Source: Candidatus Thiocaldithrix dubininis (GTDB lineage Bacteria; Pseudomonadota; Gammaproteobacteria; Thiotrichales; Thiotrichaceae). From it: 64,000 bases of DNA. Below the pieces are notes generated by a model. That model was not told where the DNA came from, ran no database searches, and worked only from the letters and a program-made list of their open reading frames with translations. This document shows, in pieces, positions 30,301 to 39,705 of the stretch. The stretch spans positions 3,187,547 through 3,251,546 of the forward strand of contig CP124755.1 in assembly GCA_029972135.1 (NCBI GenBank), in the 5' to 3' direction. The position numbers and the translations under genes are program-made. Numbering within the stretch: position 1 is the first letter of the stretch; each line of letters starts with the position of its first letter.

Positions 30301-30378
30301 AATATGCAGCAACATACCTCCTGTTAATAACGCAGACGCGCAAGCAGTGGCCAATTTATTGACACTCAGGTGTTTCAT
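27355..30378 (-). CDS. DUF11-repeat exported surface protein (1007 aa)
   Basis: Signal peptide MKHLSVNKLATACASALLTG...SPAIAA, then the shared N-terminal module (GTQIKNLATVTYEDTNG, SDTTKLAAAGQVVYVQSTLTNTGNGEDKYTL). Several DUF11-type Ig modules follow (AILNFTKSAVIDSVNNQITY, ITYTLSVTNTGNQTAADVKF). Repeated Asp-rich loops (DSNGNGLADAG, DTDGDNKPDV, DTDGDNNPEV) resemble thrombospondin type 3/SdrD calcium sites. The final domain repeats the Cys-containing ending of the 882-aa paralogue (DAACDGTPDGA... PKECAIWQIKVEN). Second gene of the cluster, 52 bp after the 168-aa gene. Probably a calcium-stabilised surface or sheath protein; the role is inference. Confidence 0.75.
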   Translation of the reverse strand: MKHLSVNKLATACASALLTGGMLLHISPAIAATAAGTQIKNLATVTYEDTNGNKYSAQSNEAIITVKQVYSAEIGSDTTKLAAAGQVVYVQSTLTNTGNGEDKYTLAAIDDNTLTGDNINASSIKVYLDSNGNGLADAGEKELSATDVVSLLAGQSASIVMAVAVPNTATAGDKLGAKLTATPTSGTVTDISPSKGADAADGTNQTLITVSNDAILNFTKSAVIDSVNNQITYTLSVTNTGNQTAADVKFFDAFPTGTTFVTGSASASGLLVANNDALPVSTTLNETDTAVAVDVNRDGDKTDTALTGIYALDKALAPGQTASITFKVSYDPATFNNDSIPGSAGDVIKNTAVVTGDTDGNPATPPQESPSNSTQTTLPQAFKVSANDTGENTADAINDGKDDNAANDVQLVQSAPAGSVVLFNVDVTNTGTGRDTFELSMAGSTFPAGTVFTYWNADGTVQLVDTNSKGGVDTGMLEAGTSTTIMVKAQLPASATTGGTATFTATSANDPSATPQKDTTVLQLEAVTAPGVDVYENNPAKKGSSVNEDTLGAAPYNVNKTGQNPGDRVALTGVVGGKVEIPFYIDNGSGSSDSFQLTAGSSLVAGTVGALPAGWSVLFYKGDGAGHATGSPITSTALLPAMSNGHEYVAVVSIPTDPAYALADYVADNNGDGTKDTMLANADTDGDQPIFIQIKSANSNASDIMLDAIDVTPLAQVTLTPPGSNQIQPGGSVDYTNSLDNTGNTTETVELTATNSKSGESWNNTVKVPVDTDGDNKPDVFKTLAELAPGDVIIGIDPNGNPARIEVTDTDGDNNPEVTLEPGEKFDLSATTFAPSDAAPGTTDILTISATNVKPSSPSTTVDNASTVILGQVRLEKSVAYDAACDGTPDGAAGQEFAANLTAQVAPKECAIWQIKVENQGDADALNVIVRDKVPAFSTFVAGSMKYCIDLGCSPAAVTDGVDADAGKFVDPDITFYAGSTPNPATDKGGKLLPGQQATVRFSTKVN

Positions 30379-30430
30379 AGATCTAGGTCTCAGTTATATT
30401 TATGATTGTGACAAGAAGCTCTAAGAGCGT

Positions 30431-30937
30431 TTAATTAACTAATGAACGATAAGCAAAGGTTTGTGCCTCACCCGCTTCTAATGCCTTTTTCATAGTCCAA
30501 CGAACATGAGTATATTCACTAGGCGGAATTACTTTTTCTACTTTTTTGCCTTTTTCATCTAACACTGTACGTTTTACAGGTTCAGATTCAAACGTTTTAC
30601 CCCCATCAATGCTCACTTGAAAACTCGTTTCAGCCTTAGTATTGGCTGTATTTGCAAGATAATCGGTTGTACTAGGGATTGGGCCTGTCACAGCAATATC
30701 TTTCAATGCTTTTTTACTAACGTTCTTATAGATTAAACGATATTCCACTGTTTGACCGGGTGCTACTTCTTTAGCAGGCGTAGCCACTTCTTTACCCTCT
30801 TTGTCGGTTGATACCACAAAGGCTTCCATTGTGCTTTCTAATGGTGCTGCATCAGTTTTAGCTTGAGCCACGGCTAAGCTACCTAATACCAGACCAACGG
30901 TTAATGCTAATGTAGATAATTTGCTCAATTTACGCAT
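30431..30937 (-). CDS. small exported DUF11-like protein (168 aa)
   Basis: The ATG at 30937 has AAGGG 7 bp upstream and begins a normal signal peptide (MRKLSKLSTLALTVGLVLG...AQA). The longer in-frame start at 31006 puts unrelated residues first and is rejected. The mature protein holds a single DUF11-like domain: APGQTVEYRLIYKNVSKKAL, DIAVTGPIPSTTDYLANTA. It is the first gene of the minus-strand cluster of DUF11 proteins and could act as subunit, cap or chaperone for its larger partners; that is speculation. Confidence 0.75.
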   Translation of the reverse strand: MRKLSKLSTLALTVGLVLGSLAVAQAKTDAAPLESTMEAFVVSTDKEGKEVATPAKEVAPGQTVEYRLIYKNVSKKALKDIAVTGPIPSTTDYLANTANTKAETSFQVSIDGGKTFESEPVKRTVLDEKGKKVEKVIPPSEYTHVRWTMKKALEAGEAQTFAYRSLVN

Positions 30938-31102
30938 TGTTGTACCCTTATAATTGTAATTACATTGTTGTAGGTTGATTGTTACTTGCGCACAGACAAA
31001 AGGCAATGAAATGTAGATAAATAAAATTTTTTTCTGATAAACGGTATTTTTAATTTAACATTTCATAGATTTAGCTAAAAAACTAACATAAATTTTGGTG
31101 TT

Positions 31103-31127
31103 AAAAAAGGGGCTTGTTTGCCCCTAA
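31103..31127 (-). terminator. terminator of the metK-ahcY-metF unit
   Basis: On the minus strand AGGGGC, loop AAACAA and GCCCCT are followed by TTTTTT, 13 bp after the metF stop. Confidence 0.85.
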
Positions 31128-31139
31128 TATATGGAAATT

Positions 31140-32009
31140 TCAATGCTGATGTAGGTTTAGGTTTTGCCAAATTGTCAGAGTGGGTTCAACCTTATTCATG
31201 GTATAGAAATGCAGTCCGGGTGCACCTGTTTCCAACAAGTTTTCACAAAGCAAGCTCACAAATTCCGTGCCAAATGCTGCAATAGACTCTACATCATCGC
31301 CATAAGCTTCTAATTGCTTACGTACCCAACGTGGGATTTCTGCGCCACACATGTCAGAAAAGCGAGCTAATTGCGAATAATTTGTAATCGGCATAATGCC
31401 CGGCACAATGGGAATATCGATACCTTTTGTGGCACAAGTATCTACAAAATGCCAATACGCATCGGCATTAAAGAAATATTGGGTAATTGCGCTATTAGCA
31501 CCAGCGTTAACTTTGCGTACAAAATTATCAATATCCGAGCGCAAATTTGGCGCTTGTGGGTGCATTTCGGGATAAGCCGCCACTTCAATATGGAAATGCT
31601 CGCCTGTTTCCTTACGGATAAATTCCACTAACTCATTCGCATAACGAAACTCACCAATATCTCGCGTACCGGATGGCAGATCACCCCGCAAGGCTACAAT
31701 ATGCTTAATATCATTTTGCCGATACGTGTCTAGAATTTCGCGAATTTGTTCGGTCGTTGAACCCACACAAGACAAATGCGGTGCGGCTTCAATACCAGAA
31801 TGCTTTTGAATATCCAATACCGTATTCAGTGTATTGGTTTGGGTTGAACCGCCAGCACCGTAAGTCACTGAAAAGAAACGCGGTTGTAATTCTGCTAATT
31901 CCGCCCGCACACTACGTAAATTTTCCATACCCTTTTCGGTTTTAGGCGGAAAAAATTCAAAACTAAAGATTAAATCATCATTATGATGAGACGCATGAAC
32001 ATCATTCAT
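31140..32009 (-). CDS. metF: 5,10-methylenetetrahydrofolate reductase
   Basis: FAD enzyme that reduces 5,10-methylene-THF to 5-methyl-THF, the methyl donor for remaking methionine from homocysteine. From the ATG at 32009 (AGAGAG 8 bp upstream) it is 289 aa, normal for bacterial MetF; an in-frame GTG 30 bp earlier is less likely. Motifs: FSFEFFPPKTEKG near the start, TYGAGGSTQ, ALRGDLP (folate/FAD region), EVAAYPEMHP and FFNADAYWHFVD. It follows ahcY by about 70 bp with a hairpin in the gap. With MetK and AhcY it completes most of the activated methyl cycle. Confidence 0.96.
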   Translation of the reverse strand: MNDVHASHHNDDLIFSFEFFPPKTEKGMENLRSVRAELAELQPRFFSVTYGAGGSTQTNTLNTVLDIQKHSGIEAAPHLSCVGSTTEQIREILDTYRQNDIKHIVALRGDLPSGTRDIGEFRYANELVEFIRKETGEHFHIEVAAYPEMHPQAPNLRSDIDNFVRKVNAGANSAITQYFFNADAYWHFVDTCATKGIDIPIVPGIMPITNYSQLARFSDMCGAEIPRWVRKQLEAYGDDVESIAAFGTEFVSLLCENLLETGAPGLHFYTMNKVEPTLTIWQNLNLHQH

Positions 32010-32032
32010 GGCTATACTCTCTTGACTGGAGA

Positions 32033-32055
32033 CTCCCACTACTCAGTAATGGGAG
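32033..32055 (-). promoter_or_regulatory. hairpin in the ahcY-metF gap
   Basis: CTCCCA and TGGGAG arms with inner ACT/AGT pairing form a short stem-loop 23 bp before the metF start. There is no T-run. It is possibly an mRNA-processing or translation-modulating structure; it does not match a riboswitch known to me. Confidence 0.35.
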
Positions 32056-32078
32056 CAAAATCGACTTAGACGATAGGC

Positions 32079-33485
32079 TTAATAACGGTAATGATCCGCT
32101 TTGTAAGGTCCGTTGACTGGCACACTAATGTAGTTTGCTTGGTATTCAGTTAATTCGGTCAATTGCGCATTCAATTTTTTCAATTGTAAGCGGGCGACTT
32201 TTTCATCCAAATGTTTTGGCAAGGTATAAACATTAATCGGGTATTTGCCAGAGTCACGTTCTGTCCATAATTCAATTTGCGCAATGGTTTGGTTGGCAAA
32301 TGATGAAGACATCACATAAGACGGGTGACCAGTGGCACAACCCAAGTTCACTAAACGACCTTTAGCTAACAGCGTAATGCGTTTACCGTCTGGGAAAATA
32401 ACATGATCGACTTGTGGTTTGATTTCTTCCCATTGGTATTGTTCCAAGGAAGCCACATCAATCTCATTATCAAAGTGACCGATATTGCACACAATGGCTT
32501 CATTTTTCATGTTAGCCATATGGTCATGGGTAATCACATGGTAGTTGCCAGTTGCAGTTACGAAAATGTCCGCTTTATCCGCTGCATACTCCATCGTTAC
32601 CACACGATAACCTTCCATAGCGGCTTGTAAGGCACAGATAGGGTCAATTTCGGTTACCCAAACTTGCGCGGATAAAGCACGTAAGGCTTGAGCCGAACCT
32701 TTACCCACGTCGCCATAACCCGCAACCACCGCTACTTTACCTGCAATCATTACGTCGGTGGCACGTTTAATACCGTCAACTAAGGATTCACGGCAACCAT
32801 ACAGATTATCGAATTTCGATTTAGTCACCGAGTCATTAACATTAATCGCTGGGAATTTGAGTTCACCGCGTTCATGCATTTGGTATAAACGATGTACGCC
32901 GGTAGTAGTTTCTTCAGTAACACCACGCACTTCAGACAAGCGTTTGCTATACCAAGTTGGATCAATTTCTAAGTGTTTGCGAATCGCCGCATACAAATAG
33001 GTTTCTTCTTCAGAGGTAGGTTTAGCCACTAATGAGGCATCTTGCTCGGCACGTGCACCTAAGTGTAATAATAGAGTGGCATCACCACCGTCATCCAAAA
33101 TCATATTGGCTTGTTGACCATTGGGCCATTCAAAGATTTTGTGGGTGTAATCCCAATACTCTTCTAAGGATTCGCCTTTATAGGCAAATACCGGCGTACC
33201 TTGGGCTGCAATCGCGGCGGCGGCGTGGTCTTGCGTCGAGAAAATATTACAAGAAGCCCAACGTACATCTGCACCTAAAGCTTGTAAGGTTTCGATCAGT
33301 ACGGCGGTTTGAATGGTCATGTGCAGTGAACCGGCAATACGCGCACCTTTTAAAGGTTGGGTTTTAGCAAATTCTTCGCGAATCGCCATTAAGCCCGGCA
33401 TTTCAGTTTCAGCGATTTTGATTTCTTTACGACCCCAATCAGCGAGGTTCATATCAGCAACAATATAATCTTGCTTAGCGTTCAT
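32079..33485 (-). CDS. ahcY: adenosylhomocysteinase
   Basis: NAD-dependent SAH hydrolase, splitting S-adenosylhomocysteine to homocysteine and adenosine and so relieving product inhibition of methyltransferases. 468 aa, the long proteobacterial form. Seen: [43 protein letters not shown], the NAD-binding [30 protein letters not shown] and the C-terminal [10 protein letters not shown] that closes the active site. AAGGAG precedes the ATG. It sits between metK and metF, with its own SAH-type riboswitch upstream. Confidence 0.98.
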   Translation of the reverse strand: MNAKQDYIVADMNLADWGRKEIKIAETEMPGLMAIREEFAKTQPLKGARIAGSLHMTIQTAVLIETLQALGADVRWASCNIFSTQDHAAAAIAAQGTPVFAYKGESLEEYWDYTHKIFEWPNGQQANMILDDGGDATLLLHLGARAEQDASLVAKPTSEEETYLYAAIRKHLEIDPTWYSKRLSEVRGVTEETTTGVHRLYQMHERGELKFPAINVNDSVTKSKFDNLYGCRESLVDGIKRATDVMIAGKVAVVAGYGDVGKGSAQALRALSAQVWVTEIDPICALQAAMEGYRVVTMEYAADKADIFVTATGNYHVITHDHMANMKNEAIVCNIGHFDNEIDVASLEQYQWEEIKPQVDHVIFPDGKRITLLAKGRLVNLGCATGHPSYVMSSSFANQTIAQIELWTERDSGKYPINVYTLPKHLDEKVARLQLKKLNAQLTELTEYQANYISVPVNGPYKADHYRY

Positions 33486-33509
33486 TATTCAATCTCCTTG
33501 ATTGTAACG

Positions 33510-33590
33510 AATGAGCGCCGTTATAAAACGGTTTCCCAAGCCTAGCGCAAGCCTAAGACTAGGCTTGCGTTGCAGCGCTCCTTGGGTGAG
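33510..33590 (-). promoter_or_regulatory. SAH riboswitch upstream of ahcY
   Basis: On the minus strand the sequence reads CCCAAGGAGCGCTGCAACG, a variable stem (GCAAGCCTAG/CTTAGGCTTGC), GCTAGGCTTGGG, then AACGGCGCTCA. These are the conserved pieces of the SAH riboswitch: the CCCAAG/CTTGGG outer helix, the GCTGCAAC core, and GAGCGC pairing with GCGCTC as the 3' pseudoknot. It lies 25 bp upstream of the ahcY ATG. Known members switch ahcY on when SAH accumulates. Confidence 0.88.
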
Positions 33591-33606
33591 AAGGCTTTTT
33601 TAAGAA

Positions 33607-34770
33607 TTACAGACCGGCAGCCGCACGTAATGCAGCCGCTTTATCGGTTTTTTCCCAAGGCAGGTCTAAATCATCACGCCCAAAGTGACCGTAGCTAGCA
33701 GTACCGCGATAAATAGGACGTAATAAGTCCAACATTTTGGTAATACCATAAGGGCGTAGGTCAAAGTGTTCACGGACTAAAGCTTCAATTAACGCTTCAT
33801 CCACTTTGTTTGTACCGAATGTTGCTACGGTAATAGAAGTCGGTTGTGCAACCCCAATCGCATAAGACACTTGAATTTCACAGCGATCTGCTAAGCCTGC
33901 GGCAACAATATTTTTCGCCACATAACGACCCGCATAAGCCGCAGAACGGTCTACTTTAGAAGGGTCTTTACCAGAGAACGCACCGCCGCCGTGACGTGCC
34001 ATACCACCGTAGGTATCCACAATAATTTTACGACCAGTTAAACCACAGTCACCCACTGGGCCTCCAATCACAAAGTTACCGGTTGGGTTAATGTGATATT
34101 TTGTACCAGCATGTAACCATTCTTCAGGTAATACCGGCTTAATCACATTCTCCATAACCGCTTCACGTAAGCTTTCTAAGCTGATGTTAGGGTCATGTTG
34201 CGTTGACAATACCACTGCGTCGATGGCTACGATTTTGCTGCCTTCATAACGCACGGTTACTTGTGATTTAGCGTCAGGGCGTAACCAAGGCAGCGTGCCA
34301 TTTTTACGCATATCGGCTTGTTGTTTAACCAATCGGTGAGAATAGGTTAAAGCGGCTGGCATTAATACGTCGGTTTCATTGCTGGCATAACCAAACATTA
34401 AACCTTGGTCGCCTGCGCCTTGGTCTTCTGGTTTTGCACGGTCAACCCCCATTGCGATGTCTGGGGATTGTTTGCCTAATGCATTGATAACCGCACAAGT
34501 ATGACCATCAAAACCGATTTCAGAATTGTTGTAACCGATGTCATTTACGACACCGCGTACAATGTTTTCATAGTCGATTTCAGCGTTGGTGGTAATTTCA
34601 CCCGCTAACACCACCATGCCGGTTTTTGTTAAAGTTTCACAGGCTACGCGGGCATAAGGGTCTTTGGCAATAATGGCATCCAACACCGCGTCAGAAATTT
34701 GATCCGCCATTTTATCTGGATGGCCTTCAGAAACAGACTCAGAAGTAAACAGGTAACTTCTCTCAGTCAT
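33607..34770 (-). CDS. metK: S-adenosylmethionine synthetase
   Basis: Makes SAM from methionine and ATP. 387 aa, full length. Signatures: [22 protein letters not shown] at the N-terminus, the hexapeptide [12 protein letters not shown], the phosphate-binding [19 protein letters not shown] and TSYGHFGR near the end. GGGAG lies upstream of the ATG. First gene of the leftward metK-ahcY-metF set, preceded by a SAH-type riboswitch and a sigma-70-like promoter. Divergent from tkt. Confidence 0.98.
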   Translation of the reverse strand: MTERSYLFTSESVSEGHPDKMADQISDAVLDAIIAKDPYARVACETLTKTGMVVLAGEITTNAEIDYENIVRGVVNDIGYNNSEIGFDGHTCAVINALGKQSPDIAMGVDRAKPEDQGAGDQGLMFGYASNETDVLMPAALTYSHRLVKQQADMRKNGTLPWLRPDAKSQVTVRYEGSKIVAIDAVVLSTQHDPNISLESLREAVMENVIKPVLPEEWLHAGTKYHINPTGNFVIGGPVGDCGLTGRKIIVDTYGGMARHGGGAFSGKDPSKVDRSAAYAGRYVAKNIVAAGLADRCEIQVSYAIGVAQPTSITVATFGTNKVDEALIEALVREHFDLRPYGITKMLDLLRPIYRGTASYGHFGRDDLDLPWEKTDKAAALRAAAGL

Positions 34771-34800
34771 TGATTTAATCTCCCAAACAAAAAATGAATG

Positions 34801-34880
34801 ACCGAGCGCCGTTGTACCCTAATCGCTGTTTGAGCCTGGCGGAATTTATTGTGATCCGTTGCAACGCTCCTCAAACAGGA
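34801..34880 (-). promoter_or_regulatory. SAH riboswitch upstream of metK
   Basis: On the minus strand: CTGTTTGAGGAGCGTTGCAACGG, a short variable stem, CCGCCAGGCTCAAACAG, then ACAACGGCGCTC. The long outer helix (CTGTTTGAG/CTCAAACAG), core GTTGCAACGG...CCGCCAGG and GAGCG/CGCTC pseudoknot partners match the SAH aptamer, and here the consensus is even clearer than in the copy before ahcY. It ends about 30 bp before the metK ATG. Confidence 0.9.
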
Positions 34881-34888
34881 ACTACCTA

Positions 34889-34917
34889 AATGTAGGGGGC
34901 AATCATAGTAGAATCAA
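34889..34917 (-). promoter_or_regulatory. candidate sigma-70 promoter of metK
   Basis: On the minus strand TTGATT (34917-34912) and TACATT (34894-34889) are 17 bp apart. The start point would fall just before the riboswitch, as expected for a riboswitch leader. Confidence 0.5.
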
Positions 34918-35250
34918 GCCCGCATTGCATCATGTAATTCCTGAAAAACAAAGTTAAAAACTATCTATAAATGCACGCGAATCTATCCACCTAGGACAGT
35001 TGTGGGGGCTGGGCAACTTAGCCAGAATAAGATAAATCGTACTAGTTTTATACATTATTCAGTCAATACGAATAGAACTATCTGGCTTTGGGTCGCGCTG
35101 GAGACAGCTTAGTTTTTGTAATAAATATGTGAATCCTTTATTGCGTTGCGTCATAATAAACGCAGCCATTACTAGGATTTTGCCTAATCCGACCTGACTA
35201 TTACAAAATATCGGGTAAAAATGAGCATTTGGACTACAGGAGACCCCATC
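34918..35250. other. metK-tkt divergent intergenic region
   Basis: About 330 bp without a gene. It must hold the tkt promoter and possibly regulator sites. A CATAAT box at ~35150 is the best -10 candidate but has no convincing -35. I see no tRNA, small ORF with a ribosome-binding site, or strong inverted repeat. Confidence 0.5.
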
Positions 35251-37248
35251 ATGACGACACGCCGCGAGTTAGCCAATGCAATTCGTGTTCTAAGTATGGA
35301 TGCTGTTCAAAAAGCCAATTCCGGTCATCCGGGTGCACCAATGGGCATGGCTGATATTGCGGAAGTACTGTACAACGACTACTTTTCTCATAATCCTAAA
35401 AACCCAAAATGGATTAATCGTGACCGCTTTGTTATGTCTAACGGGCATGGCTCAATGCTGCCTTATTCCGTACTGCATTTAACAGGCTATGATTTATCTA
35501 TTGACGATCTAAAAGCATTTCGTCAATTACATTCCAAAACCCCAGGTCATCCAGAATATGGCTATACAGCGGGTATTGAAACCACTACGGGTCCGCTAGG
35601 TCAAGGCATTACTAATGCAGTGGGTATGGCTTTAGCTGAGAAAATCTTAGCCGCACAATTTAATAAACCGGGTCATACCCTTGTTGACCATTACACCTAT
35701 GTATTCTTAGGTGACGGTTGTTTAATGGAAGGTATTTCCCACGAAGCTTGTTCATTTGCAGGCACATTAGGTTTAGGCAAATTAATCTGCTTCTACGATG
35801 ACAACAATATTTCTATCGACGGGCATGTAGACGGCTGGTTTACCGATAACACCCCCAAACGCTTTGAAGCTTACGGCTGGCAAGTCTTGGCGGATGTTGA
35901 CGGACACGATGCTGATGCAATTAAAAAAGCCATTGATGCCGCGCGTGCTGAAACCCATAAACCGACGCTTATCTGCTGCAAAACTATCATTGGTTACGGT
36001 TCACCTAATAAAGCCGGTACACACGACGTACACGGTGCTCCATTAGGTAATGATGAAATCGCTTTAGTACGTCAAACCTTAGGGTGGACGGCTGAACCGT
36101 TTGTTATTCCCGCTGAAGTTTATGCAGGTTGGGATGCGACAGCTAAAGGTGCAGCCGCAGAAGATGCGTGGACTACACAATTAGCCGCTTATGCCGCAGC
36201 ATATCCAACCGAATCGGCTGAATTCATGCGCCGTATGGAAGGTAAACTGCCCGCAAACTGGTCAGAAATCATTGGCAAAGCCATTGAAACCACCAATGCT
36301 AAAGCTGAATCACCGGCTACCCGGGTTGCCTCTAAAAATGCGTTAGATTTATTAGCGCCTAGCTTGCCTGAATTCTTAGGTGGCTCTGCGGATTTAACAC
36401 CGTCGAATAACACCTTTAATAAAGCCAGCCGTTATATCAATCCGGGCGATCATAAAGCCCAAGATTTTAGCGGTAACTATATTTCCTACGGGGTACGTGA
36501 ATTCGGTATGAGCGCCATTATGAATGGGGCTGCATTACACGGTGGTTTGTTACCGTATGGCGCAACCTTCTTAATGTTCTCCGAATACGCTCGCAATGCG
36601 TTACGTATGGCTGCCTTAATGAAAACCCATAGCATTTTCGTGTACACCCACGACTCTATTGGTTTAGGCGAAGACGGACCAACCCATCAACCGGTTGAGC
36701 AAATTCCGACGCTGCGTATGATTCCACGTATGTCAGTATGGCGCGCGTGCGACTCCTTAGAAACCTTAATTTCATGGAAACATGCGATTGAATATCAAGG
36801 ACCTAGCTGCTTAATCTTCTCACGTCAAAATCTGAAATTCCAACAACGCACCCCTGAGCAAATTGCCAATATTGAAAAAGGTGGTTACATCTTAAAAGAT
36901 ACTGACGGTACGCCAGATGTGATCGTGATTGCTACCGGTTCTGAAGTTGAATTGGCAATGGAAGCAGCGGCTAAATCGGATAAGAAAGTACGCGTAGTAT
37001 CTATGCCTTGTACGGATGTATTCGATGCACAAGACACAGCCTATAAAGAGTCTGTGCTACCCGCAGCCGTTACTGCACGTATTGCTATCGAAGCGGCCAT
37101 TCCAGATGGTTGGTATAAATATGTGGGCTTAAATGGCAAAGTCATTGGCATGAAAACCTTTGGTGAATCTGCGCCTGCACCACAGTTGTTTAAGGAGTTC
37201 GGCTTCACGGTCGATAATGTATTAGCGACGATTAATTCATTCGCGTAA
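35251..37248 (+). CDS. tkt: transketolase
   Basis: Thiamine-diphosphate enzyme that moves two-carbon ketol units in the pentose phosphate and Calvin cycles. The ATG at 35251 (GGAG 8 bp upstream) gives 665 aa, aligned with the E. coli start; the ATG at 35221 adds ten unrelated residues. Motifs: [21 protein letters not shown], the ThDP site [13 protein letters not shown]...[22 protein letters not shown], and [18 protein letters not shown] in the pyrimidine domain. First gene of a tkt-gap-pgk-pyk-fba run, the cbbTGKYA order known from CO2-fixing proteobacteria. That suggests a role in carbon fixation or gluconeogenesis as well as sugar breakdown. Confidence 0.97.
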   Translation: MTTRRELANAIRVLSMDAVQKANSGHPGAPMGMADIAEVLYNDYFSHNPKNPKWINRDRFVMSNGHGSMLPYSVLHLTGYDLSIDDLKAFRQLHSKTPGHPEYGYTAGIETTTGPLGQGITNAVGMALAEKILAAQFNKPGHTLVDHYTYVFLGDGCLMEGISHEACSFAGTLGLGKLICFYDDNNISIDGHVDGWFTDNTPKRFEAYGWQVLADVDGHDADAIKKAIDAARAETHKPTLICCKTIIGYGSPNKAGTHDVHGAPLGNDEIALVRQTLGWTAEPFVIPAEVYAGWDATAKGAAAEDAWTTQLAAYAAAYPTESAEFMRRMEGKLPANWSEIIGKAIETTNAKAESPATRVASKNALDLLAPSLPEFLGGSADLTPSNNTFNKASRYINPGDHKAQDFSGNYISYGVREFGMSAIMNGAALHGGLLPYGATFLMFSEYARNALRMAALMKTHSIFVYTHDSIGLGEDGPTHQPVEQIPTLRMIPRMSVWRACDSLETLISWKHAIEYQGPSCLIFSRQNLKFQQRTPEQIANIEKGGYILKDTDGTPDVIVIATGSEVELAMEAAAKSDKKVRVVSMPCTDVFDAQDTAYKESVLPAAVTARIAIEAAIPDGWYKYVGLNGKVIGMKTFGESAPAPQLFKEFGFTVDNVLATINSFA

Positions 37249-37262
37249 CTCCCTTAACGATG

Positions 37263-37302
37263 TCTATGCCTATTGCTTACAATGGGCATAGATTATTTTT
37301 TT
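37263..37302 (+). terminator. terminator after tkt
   Basis: TCTATGCCTATTG and CAATGGGCATAGA form a 13-bp stem with one G-U pair, followed closely by seven Ts. It should largely separate tkt from gap transcription. Confidence 0.8.
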
Positions 37303-37331
37303 CCTTGATTTGATCTGTTTGTAATTGGTAA

Positions 37332-38345
<1,014 letters not shown>

Positions 38346-38355
38346 TTAGCGCTTG

Positions 38356-38387
38356 TTTTAGGGTAATGCCACGGTATTGCCCTAAAA
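38356..38387 (+). promoter_or_regulatory. gap-pgk intergenic stem-loop
   Basis: TTTTAGGGTAAT and ATTGCCCTAAAA pair over 12 bp with one G-U. No T-run follows, so it may stabilise the upstream message or partly stop transcription. Confidence 0.55.
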
Positions 38388-38455
38388 CACTTCAGATTGG
38401 TGAAGTAAGCTCTATTAGATTTTACTTGACTGATTTGCATAGAGAGGATGTTGCA

Positions 38456-39640
38456 ATGGCTTCTTTCATTAAGATGACTGACTTGGATTTAAACGGTAAA
38501 CGCGTTTTGATCCGTTCTGATCTAAATGTGCCGGTTAAAGACGGTAAAGTAACTTCAGATGCACGAATCACCGCATCAATGGCGACCATTCAACACGCCC
38601 TAGATCAAGGCGCTCGTGTGATGGTTACATCGCATTTGGGTCGCCCCACCGAAGGCGAATGGTCAGAAGAGGTTTCATTAAAACCCATTGCCGACAATAT
38701 TGCAGCTCGCTTAAATAAAGACGTGCCCCTCATTAAAGACTGGGTCAATGGCGGTTTTGAAGTCGCTCCCGGCGAATTAGTTGTCTTAGAAAACTGCCGC
38801 GTCAACAAAGGTGAAAAGAAAAATAACGAAGAGACTGCCAAAAAATACGCAGAGCTTTGTGATGTATTTGTAATGGATGCCTTTGGCACAGCGCATCGTG
38901 CTGAAGCCTCAACCTATGGGGTAGGTATGTTTGCCCCTGTAGCTGCGGCTGGGATTTTGCTATCTGGTGAGTTAGAAGCTTTAGATCAAGCCTTGGCAAA
39001 TCCAGCGCGTCCGATGGTTGCTATTGTAGGCGGTTCTAAAGTTTCGACTAAATTAACGGTATTAGAGTCTTTATCTGACAAAGTTGACCAGTTAGTCGTT
39101 GGCGGTGGCATTGCGAATACCTTCATTAAAGCCGCAGGCTATAACGTTGGCAAATCCTTATGTGAAAATGATTTAGTACCTACCGCACAAGCGTTAATGG
39201 CAAAAATGTCAGCACGCGGCGCTAGCATTCCTATTCCTACCGACGTAGTAGTAGGCAAAAATTTTGCGGCGGACGAACCAGCAGTTATTAAAAATGTGGA
39301 AGATGTGCAAGATGACGAAATGATCTTCGACATTGGTCCTAAATCCGCCCAAGCTTTGGTCGATATTATTAACCAAGCCGGAACTGTGGTATGGAATGGT
39401 CCGGTCGGCGTATTTGAATTTGATCAGTTCGGCGAAGGTACAAAAGCAATTTCGTTAGCCATTGCCAATTCTAACGCATTCTCTTTAGCAGGCGGCGGTG
39501 ACACTATCGCGGCTATTCAGAAATACGATATTTATGACCAAATTTCGTATATCTCAACGGCAGGTGGCGCATTCTTAGAGTACTTAGAAGGCAAAACATT
39601 GCCCGCTGTGGAAATGTTAGAAAAGCGAGCTAATGGTTAA
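38456..39640 (+). CDS. pgk: phosphoglycerate kinase
   Basis: Transfers phosphate between 1,3-bisphosphoglycerate and ADP (reversed in CO2 fixation). The ATG at 38456 follows AGAGAGGATG; the longer frame from 38366 includes the intergenic hairpin tail and is rejected. The 394-aa chain starts [29 protein letters not shown] and has the substrate-binding SHLGRP, the hinge region GGSKVSTKL, and GGGDTIAAI near the C-terminus with [17 protein letters not shown]. Complete. Confidence 0.98.
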   Translation: MASFIKMTDLDLNGKRVLIRSDLNVPVKDGKVTSDARITASMATIQHALDQGARVMVTSHLGRPTEGEWSEEVSLKPIADNIAARLNKDVPLIKDWVNGGFEVAPGELVVLENCRVNKGEKKNNEETAKKYAELCDVFVMDAFGTAHRAEASTYGVGMFAPVAAAGILLSGELEALDQALANPARPMVAIVGGSKVSTKLTVLESLSDKVDQLVVGGGIANTFIKAAGYNVGKSLCENDLVPTAQALMAKMSARGASIPIPTDVVVGKNFAADEPAVIKNVEDVQDDEMIFDIGPKSAQALVDIINQAGTVVWNGPVGVFEFDQFGEGTKAISLAIANSNAFSLAGGGDTIAAIQKYDIYDQISYISTAGGAFLEYLEGKTLPAVEMLEKRANG

Positions 39641-39656
39641 CTAAACTGTCATACGC

Positions 39657-39677
39657 GAAGCCGCATTATGCGGCTTC
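39657..39677 (+). terminator. pgk-pyk intergenic stem-loop
   Basis: GAAGCCGCA, loop TTA and TGCGGCTTC form a perfect 9-bp stem followed by an A/T-rich but interrupted stretch (ACTATTATTGTTT). Probably a weak terminator or attenuator. Confidence 0.55.
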
Positions 39678-39705
39678 ACTATTATTGTTTAGGACACTTA
39701 ATAAA

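Noticed and set aside
34918..35250. Possible tRNA or small RNA in the metK-tkt gap
   Set aside because: No T-loop motif, CCA end or terminator-like structure was found.
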